Below, in pieces: positions 10,980 to 20,020 of a DNA stretch of 22,041 nt. Below the pieces are notes generated by a model, which searched no databases, was not told the DNA's origin, and saw nothing but the letters and a program-made list of their open reading frames with translations. Position 1 is the first letter of the stretch; every line of letters begins with the position of its first letter. The translations under genes were made by a program, and so were the position numbers. Origin of the DNA: Dissophora ornata (lineage: Eukaryota; Mortierellomycota; Mortierellomycetes; Mortierellales; Mortierellaceae); contig MU617135.1 of the NCBI GenBank assembly GCA_025201705.1, positions 1 to 22,041 of the forward strand, read 5' to 3'.

Positions 10980-11669
10980 GGTGTATGTGTGTGTGTTTTG
11001 TGGTGTGACTTTTACAGAGGAAAAGGGCTTTGAGAAAAAAAATTAAAGTAGACAGAGGGGATCTGCGAGTGGGAATGGGAAGTGAATGGGGGCGAATGAG
11101 GCGAATGAGGCGATCAGAGATGCAATGAGAAGAAAGGTGGTGGTGGTAATTGAGGAGGATGCGGGAACCTGGGGGAGAAGGGGGGAAGAGAGAATATGAA
11201 GGGGAAAAGACGCAACCGAGGAAAAGCGAGCTGGGTTCCTGTCTCGGTGTGTTTACTTGTTGCGCTTAAATCGATTTAACGGTTCCGCACAACAACCGTT
11301 GATTTATTTACATGCACACCTTTACATAATTCATTCGGGCCCATCTGCGACACCGCTCTCATCCCACTGACTGGCGCTAAATATCCTTTCCCCCCTTGCT
11401 CCCCTTTCCTTTACAAACAGATGGCCGCTCCTATCGTTTCACTATCAATTTATAATATGTCCAGGTACAGTACTGACTCTGCCCATCCACCGTTTAACTA
11501 ACCGTAATTCGAAAGCAGAAAAAATATACTAGGACAATAATACCATGTAAAATAAATTGTTGGAACAGGTGACTGGGAACTGTGTTATGAACTGCATCCC
11601 ACTGCAGATCCTCTGTGAAATAAATCCCTGGGCCGTTCTAGAGTGTTGGGAATAGGTGGAGTTTTGAAG

Positions 11670-11686
11670 TCTCTCTCTCTCTCTCT
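11670..11686. repeat. Short CT dinucleotide tract
   Basis: A pure CT dinucleotide run of 17 bp in the gene-poor region. Similar CT tracts occur at 7814-7836 and 14407-14423. Confidence 0.9.
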
Positions 11687-12086
11687 GCGCTGCAGATCGT
11701 CGGTGGTACTCTTTGAGTGTTTGGGAGATAGCTGCCTGAGATGTGCCTGAAACAAAATGAAGGCGCATGGGTGGGATGGACTACCCGTACTATAAATCCC
11801 TTGAGCAAAAAGAACAAAGGGCTTAAATCTCAACAGATCGTCGCAACAAAGGCTTACAATTATCCCAAAATTTGAAAATTAACATTTGCCGTTCCGCAAG
11901 ACCCACCCTGCGTAATATGATTTCAGGACCCGAGGGGTTTATTCGTTATTTTACTAAAAAATAGGAAAATGCGTTAAATCGTCGCGTTCTCGCACGGATT
12001 CTGACTTGAAGGCGTTCAGCCACAATCCAACGAATGATATCTTTAGGCCATTGCCTGCAAACGATTCCTCTCGTAATATACATCTT

Positions 12087-12116
12087 CACCAACACCTACA
12101 CCAACACCTACACCTA
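12087..12116 (+). repeat. CACCAACACCTA tandem repeat (2.5 copies)
   Basis: Two exact 12-bp units followed by a half unit. The sequence is C-rich and only superficially like a telomeric repeat; it is not the CCCTAA type and is too short to be a telomere. Confidence 0.9.
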
Positions 12117-12448
12117 CCCTTCATCACTCAAACCTTTACACTTCACTGCAGCCCACTTTGCTGTAAAGTAGCCAACAGCCTCGAAAGCCAAAACGGAAAC
12201 AACAAACAAAATAAATCAAAGAAAGTAATGATGTCTCTCTGTCTTACCTTGGTGGAAGGAATATGGTTTGGTTGTTCACATCAACCTATTTGAAGGCTCG
12301 AGAGCTCAGAGAAATAGGTTCTAGTTAGTAAAAGCCAGCATGAAACGAGTGATCGCCTTCACGGAAACATGTAATTGCCGCTGTTTTGAAGGCAAAAATC
12401 AGGGGCACCGGAGGTCATAGTACTTATTCACTAGACGGCCGGTGACTG

Positions 12449-12514
12449 ACCATCAGGTCGCGATACCAACTGCACAAGCGACCCAACATGACTCGTCAAT
12501 CGCCCACGTCGAGA
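12449..12514 (+). repeat. 66-bp direct repeat, copy 1
   Basis: It aligns without gaps to 12607-12672, 158 bp downstream. The best-conserved part is GCGACCCAACAT, followed by ACTCG and CCCACGTCGAGA. Weaker similarity seems to continue on both sides, so the original unit may have been longer. This copy is the more GC-rich of the two. Its nature is unknown: a local duplication or the remnant of a dispersed element. Confidence 0.75.
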
Positions 12515-12606
12515 AGGTACCGCACTGACAAGATGTTTTTGCGTATCTGACGTGAATTGAGTGTTCGTGGGTCCTTTGCCTGATTACAAGGCTGCACGGC
12601 AACCCA

Positions 12607-12672
12607 ACCATCAAATCACATTTACAACTTCACAGGCGACCCAACATTACTCGTTAATCACCCACGTCGAGA
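12607..12672 (+). repeat. 66-bp direct repeat, copy 2 (AT-shifted)
   Basis: Ungapped second copy of 12449-12514 with about a dozen differences. Half of them are G-to-A or C-to-T relative to copy 1, which resembles methylation-driven decay, though the sample is too small to prove it. A short TATTGACT duplication follows at 12681-12698. Confidence 0.75.
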
Positions 12673-12816
12673 TGAGAATGTATTGACTTGTATTGACTAG
12701 ATGTTGCACTGCCAGAGGTGCCTTCATTTCGTGTGAGAAGGTAATGAAATCCTGGCCCTAATGACATCACCGTCATTATTTCCAGGTAAGCCACATACGT
12801 AGCACGTGAAGTGTTT

Positions 12817-12850
12817 CTTGGGCGAATGGTAGAAAAAAAAAACGCCCAAG
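12817..12850. repeat. Perfect 8-bp inverted repeat with an A-rich loop
   Basis: CTTGGGCG at 12817-12824 pairs exactly with CGCCCAAG at 12843-12850 across an 18-bp loop that contains an A10 run. Both arms contain the CGCCCAA motif found repeatedly in non-coding DNA of this window. No transcript can be assigned to it. Confidence 0.7.
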
Positions 12851-14116
12851 ACGTTCGATTAGGACCCTTGAAAGTGGGGTCAGAGGTGGCGGAAAGGACT
12901 TGGCATTGATCGGACAAGGTTGCTTCATCACCCTTATTTTTGAGGAAGGGCCACAAGCCCAGGATGCCAATGTCGGAGCAAAAGTGGGGTAGTTGCTCTG
13001 GGAAGTAACTGTGTGAGTTGAGCAGTGGATAATGGTCTAGGGATAGAGAGGAGGTGTGCTTTTTAGTGATAACAAAGAAAGGAAAAGAAAGAAAAGATGT
13101 GAGGAAAACGTGTTTCAACTTTAGGCCTGGAATACTTTTAGTGAATTTAAACTTCAAGGCTTTGTGTGGGACAAGGGTCCGTGCAACCGCCACAATTACC
13201 ACGACAAAGTCTTGACTCTGGAGGCAACAGAAGGACATCATTTTGACACCTTACTGTGGATCATGAGAGACCATAAAAAATAAAGCGTTTTAATGGACCC
13301 ACACGAGTAAGTACTGTACAGACTATGTTGAGTAAGCGTTACATTGTAACAAGGATCGGCACTTTGCATTCCCTTTTTGATATTTACTCTTACGACCTTG
13401 TTTCGATTGTTTCGGTGGCGAGTTCGAAGTAAGGGCATATAAAGCTACTAGGCAAGGAACGACGTGTACTAATAATTATGGACTGCGGCACCCAGTCTAG
13501 GCCACACCACAAATCACGGATATTTTCAAAGACATTGACGTCGTTGTTGTACTGGGTTGTTGGCTGACTCAAAAGACTGAGATAAAAAGATCGTAACAGT
13601 CGACCATTGTTCGGATTCTGCCATGGCGTACTCGCTCTCTCCCAGTCTCTTCCTGCTACATTTTTTCTACACTGCTCGCACTTGTCGCCACAGTAGCACA
13701 CTCGTAGTCAATAATTCCATCACTCAGGAACTGCAAACCCTTGAAGTTCGCCAGTGTCCGCCAGTATGACCCCGATTAGCAACTCCAGGATCTGGTTACT
13801 CGCCAGGGCACTACCTATTCTCGTGTTCCGTTAGAGACTTGTCGCATAAACATTCACTCTCTCGAGGACTATGGCCGTATATTTGCATCCACGGTTGCAC
13901 TTGCTGACCCTCTGATCGGCTCTGCTTCTTCTTCTCCGTGACCCTGTTGGATTGTTCCTTTTAGACAGACACTGCAGATAGGACTTTCTCTCTCCGACAC
14001 AATCGCAAAGACTCAGCTCAATATTTCATTACAATATACATATGATACAATTAATAGCCAGGTACTCTCGCTATAGCAACTAAATGCCTCTTCAGTTAAC
14101 CCTCGCCCCGCGTTCG

Positions 14117-15223
14117 CTATGCGTCACTCCCATTCTCCATCTCCTCCCCAATGGATCTTCCTTGTTCTACTTCGACTGGCCCTGCTCCCGATTCCGTCGA
14201 CATCTCGTCGGCAGCGGCTGCTGTCGTTGATGCTGTTGCTTCCACTTCTGTTGCCTCAACCTCAGGTTCCCAACGATCGTCCTCAATCCCCTTGCCCGCC
14301 ATGCAAAAGTATCTCCGGAAGGCGCCACACGCAGTGCATGTCACGGCTGTGTGCAATTGAGGGAGGGCTAATAGACACACAACGATATGTCAGTTATATG
14401 TTCTCATCTCTCTCTCTCTCTCTTGCGTGATCAAAATCATCGATGCTCTGAGACGCAATGCATACCCTGAATTCGCACTTCACAGCTAATAGAAGGAATC
14501 AATATGGCTTCGCATCGCAAACAAATGCTTCTCTTGATGGCTGGCCCGCTATCATTGCCAAAAGGTCATATATAAGTCATCAACATCTTGAAGGGCCTCT
14601 CTTCCACGAGATCTTATACCGTCGCGCAAAAAATGACCACAATTGCGCGAAAAAAAAAGGAAAAAAAATGGTGCTTACATCCGAATAACATTCTTGCGAC
14701 CAACTTCACGCAGAGTTGACGCGTAGAAGCGAGCTGTCCCTGAGAGCGGATGAAGATCGCGATTCCCATTGGTGGTCGTCAGGCTATGGTGCGCCTTGTC
14801 TGCACTGATTTGCTCCATCGCAACCCTGGTCTTGCGCTGTCGCAAGAACTCTTTTTTCTTCCTCCTGCTGAGCTTACTGGGGTGACGTGCCTCCGACGTG
14901 GCGGCGGCGGTTGATTTCGTCAACAAAGTCGCCTCTGCATGCCTGGCACTGTCCGCCATATCAACATCAGTAGACAGTCCTGTCCCAGTAATCGAACTCT
15001 CAGGTCCTGTCTTTGACGCAATATCTGTTTGCCCACTGGTGTCTTTGGCCGCCGACTCTGGGTTGTTTGTGTTGGATCCGCTATTGCTATTTGTGTTGGG
15101 CTTTGGCTGTAGAGGCGCAGTGATGGTAGCCATGCACATTGCAGCCTGGTAGAGAAAGTTCATGCGCTGGAAGATCTCCCGGTTCTGGACCGCGCCCTCT
15201 CCTTTCTTGTCCTTCTTCGCCAT
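14117..15223 (-). CDS. RPP21: RNase P/MRP protein subunit, Rpp21/Rpr2/Snm1 family
   Basis: Three exons on the minus strand: 15223-14679, 14548-14466 and 14367-14117 (292 aa). The joins use GTAAGC and GTATGC donors with ATAG and ATTAG acceptors. The product is a protein subunit of the RNA-based enzyme that trims tRNA 5' ends (RNase P) or processes rRNA (RNase MRP). The N-terminus has the family pattern NREIFQRMNFLYQAA (residues about 14-28). LREVGRKNVIR (about 171-181) leads into the zinc ribbon: CLRC (191-194), ILIPSISC (to Cys204) and CTACGAFRRYF (220-230), so all four expected metal-binding Cys are present. Residues about 35-130 form a Ser/Thr/Asn-rich insertion and the C-terminus is acidic and Ala/Glu-rich, making it about twice the usual length. 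The middle exon is only 83 nt but carries half of the zinc site. A CT repeat lies in the second intron. Confidence 0.87.
14407..14423. repeat. CT dinucleotide tract in the second Rpp21 intron
   Basis: A CT run of 17 bp. On the transcribed minus strand it is an AG run, about 40 nt downstream of the donor at 14465-14464. Confidence 0.85.
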
Positions 15224-15676
15224 GGCTGCCGACTAGCTATGTATCCTCGTCTGTGCTGTAAGAAGAAATAAACTTGATTAGCAAGAACACACTGGCGATG
15301 TTGCCATGAGCAATATACACAAAAAAAGAGATCAAAGCCCAAGCCACTCAACTGTAAACACTGGTTCTCGTAGAAACTGGGTACGGCTTTTACTTGACTG
15401 GGACCTGTCGCTGATCGAGTCCTGCTGGAGCCTGCAATACCTGAGCCAGCTCATGGGTGGGGGGGGGACAACTCTAACGGCTACCGTGGGAAGGTTGTGT
15501 GGACATCATCGGATATTTTTTTGTTTGGCCCCTTTCGTTTACTGCGCTGTCCCCTTTCTACGCATTAATCAAGTCGCGTCCTGAAAGCATAAACGCCCAA
15601 CATCAAAGTCACGCGTCCTTTCCCTTACTTTTTGCCACAATTGAACTCCACCCCCCCCAATGGTCTGCTGCACGAC
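15224..15676. promoter_or_regulatory. Divergent promoter region between Rpp21 and APC5
   Basis: These 453 bp lie between start codons facing away from each other and should contain the promoters of both genes. One ACGCGT hexamer at 15611-15616, about 60 bp before the APC5 ATG, equals the MluI cell-cycle box bound by MBF in yeasts, but a single copy can occur by chance. A CGCCCAA motif is at 15594-15600. An AAGAAATAA-like stretch lies near the Rpp21 side. No gene is seen. Confidence 0.5.
15611..15616. promoter_or_regulatory. MCB-like ACGCGT hexamer upstream of APC5
   Basis: A palindromic ACGCGT 61 bp before the APC5 start codon. In ascomycete yeasts this is the MBF (Mbp1/Swi6) site of G1/S genes. 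Here function is inferred only from sequence identity and the cell-cycle role of APC5. Confidence 0.3.
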
Positions 15677-15680
15677 ATGA
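15660..15680 (+). other. Six-codon upstream ORF overlapping the APC5 start (ATGA)
   Basis: ATG at 15660 starts a six-codon frame whose TGA stop (15678-15680) overlaps the APC5 ATG (15677-15679) as ATGA. If included in the mRNA it could make APC5 translation depend on leaky scanning or reinitiation. Confidence 0.4.
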
Positions 15681-18600
15681 CATCTCGACGCGCATTCGCC
15701 AGAACTGCCACTGACATCTCATTGCTGCCGCCGCGCACGCAGGGTTTTAGCCCCTCCGAGCAGGCGGCCGCCGCAGGCTTTGCTCATGAACTCTTTACGA
15801 ATGGCGCAGAAACACCCGGACGCGGCTTTGCCCCCACTTCAGTGCACGTTGTCCCCTATTTGACCCCGCACAAAGTCTCCGTCCTGATATTGATCGAGTA
15901 CTACTGCCAGAACCAATGTCCTTTGCCTGCAGCACAGGATTTGTTATTGTTCCTTTTGAAGTGTATACAGGTGCGTAGCATCGTATACACCTTCTCTTTT
16001 CGTAACTTAAATTGATGTGCAGAGTGCTAATTTCGACGTGTTATAGGACCCCGCAGAGTATCTCCATAGTAACGTGAACAAGTTTGGTAGGCAAGTGGCG
16101 ACAGAGACGAATCCTGACGTCTGGGGCCATCTCTGCATCACAGTATGTTCACGATCTATCGTTATCTTCACTACCAGTTACACGCTTTTTTTTTTCTTCT
16201 TTTTTTAATTGCGCCTACTAAAAATCTGCATTGCTATTTACGCAGCTCAAGCGGATCAAGAGTCCACACCATCTTCGCGACTTTTTCATGGACCAACTGG
16301 ATCTAGATGACACCGACCCCAAGGATGTCGTGCCGCGCAAGGTTGGCCTGAAGGACCTGGTTGTTCAACCTGCTGAAGTCATGGTAACGTTTAGCATTGC
16401 GCACGCCGGTAGTGCAATAGTAGCAAAAGTTGGCTCGATGCCTAATCTAGTGCCTCTTTATGAAATCGAAATAGCCGGAAAGTGAGACGATCAGACTTGT
16501 AGGTGAACATTCAGGAACCGACTATTTTCTGCAGGCAAACGATGGCGATAGTGCGTATATTGAGAGTGTGGACTCACGCACGCTTCATTAGGATCCGTCT
16601 AGTATAATTGGTCTTTACGTTCGAAAGGCGCAGATCGAGTACAGGAAATTGGAGTTTGAGGAGATGTGTAAATTCTATAATGCCTTCGTGACGTATATTT
16701 CAGCTATCGGCAAAAACGACCAACACTCGCAGTTGAAGGATCGATCATTGGGATCGGCAGGCTCTACAGTTTTATCAGCGTTTGACATGGAAAAGTATCT
16801 GGACCAGCAGACTCAACAACTATCCAGTAAGTGGTCTGCATGGTAGTTCTCGTGTCTCTTTGAAGAAGACATGACTCTGATCTGCCTGTTTGCCCATATC
16901 AGACCTAGAACAGGCGGATATACCTGAGGATTTGATGGCTCACGTTTACAACATCCAGTCACGCATGCCAGCACTTGCAAAAACGCATTACATCATGTAC
17001 GGACAACTGCATGCGATTTGACCGGGAGCACATCGTACAAAACCGCTGAACTCTGTACTTATGGCTTTTCTTTGGATGCGGGCAAAAATCTCTTGCAACC
17101 TAGGTGCCTGCATGCTCAACAAACTGGAGACTTTGAGGTCGCGATTCAAAGCTTGCATCGTTTCTTTGACTACTCGATGGTGATGCATGACCGAGTACTT
17201 TACCAGTATGCCCTCCTAAACTTGGCGATGCTGCACGCCCGCTTCTCTCATTTCGAACAGGCCCTCCTTGTACGGACTGTTGCCTCCTGTTCCGCAGTGT
17301 TTGTCTCAGCTCTGGTCATAGCAACTAATAATCATTTGGATTTGTCTCAACCATAGGCGCTCCGAGAGGCAATAGAGGTAGCAAGAGACCATCAAGATCA
17401 GGAGTGTCTCGGCTACGCGCTCAAGTAATGAGACCTCCCGCATCTGCAGATATACCTGGAAGCGAATTAGGCTGTGATCTGAACCTTAGTTATTCTCAGC
17501 TGGCTATATCGCCTTACTAGGACAATGCCAAGTTCGACTTCGGAAGCGCATGAGGCACAAAGTCTGGCTGGAGAGACAGATGGTCAAGCGTTCCAGTATT
17601 TGCGAGCACTCAGTGAATTAGCTGTGGCTAAACAAATGGTCAGTATCCATGAGCAACTTTGAGCGTCCTCTAGTTTTTGTCGAGACATGTGCTAATGTGT
17701 GACAACTGATTCATAGCAAGGAGAGTCAATGCATATGGCTCTTGAAGCCCTTGTAAAGGCATCATCAATCAACCTACGTCATTCTCTGGATGGTGTTGGT
17801 GGCGCAATACAGTTATTCCAGTCCAGGATATGGGGCGCATATGGTACGACATTGGCGTGCATTGCCGGTGACTCAACGACGTTCTTTACACGGAATGTGG
17901 CGTTCTAAAATGTGTTTTAATATTACTTTACAGGGTTTCCATCTTTGTCGTCGTTGTACTCGCAGCTACAGCTAAAGTATCGACCCTCCGAGTCTGATAT
18001 GAATGATGCTGCATCCAGCTACTCCAAGTCAGCAAGCGACGTAAGTATCCAGACATGACTTATTATTACTTGTCCAGTGTGTCTTTAAATCATTGAATTG
18101 TTACTGATGCTTTTCTCTAGCTAGCAGTGGATGGCCGGTTCGAAGAGTCACTACGTGTCATTGAGCTTGCCAGGACCAAATTCCCTCTGAAAACAATGAA
18201 GGCGACTCCTTGGGTGCAAACGCTTGTACAAATTCTTCAAAGAAGAGCCATGGCAACTAATCAGCTGCGAGATGCAGAGATCTGGACGCAACATCTCGGG
18301 GTCACACTCATCAATACATCGATCTTTGGCGATGGTAGCAGCGGGATGTCTTCAAGGGAGAATCAATTGGATGATACGAGTCGGGATATTCAGCTAGAAA
18401 TCCTTTTACAAAAGGCGTTATTGAGTGTTCTTGCCGGACAGCGCCTGCCGGGAGCACAGCAGTTGTCAGAAGGATTGGCTATCGTGAAGCAGAACCAGTG
18501 GCCGGGTACACACAAGTTTACGGTTATGTACTTATTAGCCTTGGCTGAAATCTACTTGGTAATACACCCGGCTGTTTAATGCACACTGAACTGGTGCAAT

Positions 18601-19830
18601 ATGATGATTATCGAGGAAACTGACATTTTGTGGGGCCTTGCTTTTGTTCAGGATTCGGGTAGCCCAATATCCGCGATACCGTTGCTATTCACGGCAACGA
18701 CGCTAAGCGAGAACAATATGCAACGACCACTTCTGCTTCTAGTCAAGTTGCGTCTGTCCGAGGCATTGTTGTGTTTGGATTCTGTCCAACAAGCAGGCGA
18801 CCTGGTAGACAACATCATGACCATGGTAATAAGATTGCTCTTCAGTCTGTGAGCATCGATGTCTCCTACGAGGAATTCACACCAACTCTGCTTTGTTCAT
18901 TTTGTCTCAGGTCCTGAATCAAGGAGATGTTTTCGTACAATCGCTCGCTTACTTTCAGAGAGCAAAATGTTTGCTAGCATGGGTCAACAAAATGGAGCCG
19001 CTATCGGCGGCACAGGAACATGTCACTGAGCCATCGCACACGCCCATAACTGTGCGGCAATACCACATCAAACGCGTCATGGAGCACCTGGAGCGTGCTT
19101 TTGAAGGTTAGAATACTGCTGGCTCCATGTATTTCCACGACGGAAATGTGGCGTGAATGTCATTCGCGGCTAATCTTTTTTGTGTTGCATAGGGTTTAAA
19201 CGGATTGAATCGTTAAAGGATATGGCGCAGGTTTTATACTTTCAGGTGCGAGTCTGTCGCGAGCTTGCTCCGGATCAGATTGAAACGACATTACGGCTGT
19301 TCAAGACTACAAGCCTGAAGCTGTCATCTGCAAGGAATAAGCATGAGCCAAGTTGGTACTCGTATTATTACGCGCGAGATGTGTTTGAGGGTATCTTGGG
19401 AGTTAAAGACAGTAACGACGGTAAATCCAACGATAGCATTGCTCAAAGCAAGGATGGTGGTCCTCCCAAGAGTCAGCCTCATGAGCTCGGTGTTCAAGGA
19501 CGCGTTGGGTCTTCTGGAGGGCTGAAGAGAGTAGGGTCGAGTCAACTGGGTGGACTGAAGAGAACCCCTAGTCAATTATGGCACTCGACTGTCGCAACAC
19601 AGCAAAGGGCCCCACTGCCACCGCATGATGAGCGAGGCGAACAGGGAGGAGTTGGAGAAGGCGAAGGTGACGATAGGGATGGACAGGGAGGAGAGGACGA
19701 CGATGACATGGATATTGACATGGACCTAGACATGGATAGTGGAAGCCTGGGCGATAGGGGTGCTCACCGCCAGGGACGTGGAGACGATACTGAGCCCCGC
19801 GCTGCCCAGATCAAGAAGCGTCGTGTGTAG
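15677..19830 (+). CDS. APC5: Anaphase-promoting complex subunit 5 (APC5)
   Basis: Fourteen exons: 15677-15970, 16047-16142, 16246-16383, 16592-16826, 16903-16996, 17104-17269, 17357-17424, 17500-17638, 17717-17843, 17934-18040, 18121-18558, 18652-18825, 18911-19106, 19193-19830 (969 aa). APC5 is a TPR-like scaffold of the APC/C ubiquitin ligase that drives mitotic exit. The N-terminal YLTPHKVSVLILIEYY block matches the family's opening helices. SIIGLYVRKAQ in exon 4 matches the conserved GLF-R segment. The diagnostic TPR block spans exons 6-8: YALLNLAMLHARFSHFEQAL joined to ALREAIEVARDHQDQECL and then NWLYRLTRT. MAQVLYFQVRV matches the last helices. A C-terminal extension from about residue 830 is absent in the animal protein; it has two GGLKR repeats, an Asp-rich stretch (924-939) and a basic IKKRRV end. 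The 16384-16591 intron is the least certain. Alternatively exon 3 runs to 16481 and a micro-exon lies at 16535-16550. Confidence 0.88.
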
Positions 19831-20020
19831 ACCTCGAAAAATAAAAACCCGCACTTTCCCACTCCACAGTACCACACAGTTGGTATTGTCGCTGGTCCAA
19901 AGTCTACGGACGCTGTCACAGGGAGCAAATGCTTGCCGAAGGTTCGCGCCCGGCAGATTATGACTCTTTCATTTCAGTCCCAATTCCCGAAACCACCATC
20001 CCCTCTTCCTATTCAGCTCA
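19831..20020. promoter_or_regulatory. Spacer between APC5 and the D-amino-acid oxidase gene
   Basis: A 190-bp same-strand spacer holding the APC5 3' end and the oxidase promoter. The last 50 bp before the ATG are pyrimidine-rich, as is common in fungal promoters. Confidence 0.4.
19840..19845 (+). terminator. Possible polyadenylation signal AATAAA after APC5
   Basis: AATAAA begins ten bases past the APC5 stop codon, in an A-rich stretch. It is unusually close to the stop, so the true signal may lie further on, in the 190-bp spacer before the oxidase gene. Confidence 0.35.

Larger units (their letters stand above)
10980..14116. other. 3.1-kb region without a supportable gene
   Basis: This is the largest gap in an otherwise compact window. 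From 10980 to about 11250 the minus strand is pyrimidine-rich, as expected for a fungal promoter of the flavoprotein gene, and includes a short tandem repeat of GCGAATGAG at 11092-11113. The remainder is AT-richer and holds simple repeats, a 66-bp direct repeat and a small hairpin. Two ORFs, 195 aa (13241-12654, minus) and 103 aa (13701-13390, minus), match no family and look like chance or decayed sequence. No tRNA, rRNA, LTR pair or transposase was recognised. Confidence 0.6.

Noticed and set aside
11267..11310. Possible stem-loop with AACGGTT and AACCGTT arms
   Set aside because: Only seven bases pair perfectly and the extended arms mismatch often. It could be a chance palindrome in the promoter region.
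12087..12116. C-rich tandem repeat resembling a telomere
   Set aside because: The unit is CACCAACACCTA rather than CCCTAA, only 2.5 copies are present, and genes continue on both sides.
12654..13241. 195-codon minus-strand ORF in the gene-free region
   Set aside because: It begins with a real ATG but shows no recognisable motif, is full of runs arising from T-rich DNA, overlaps the edge of the direct repeat, and has no supporting exons. I treat it as chance or decayed sequence.
13390..13701. 103-codon minus-strand ORF starting with a Cys-rich stretch
   Set aside because: It looked like a possible small Cys-rich protein, but there is no ATG with clear context, no signal peptide and no conserved spacing beyond the first 12 residues.
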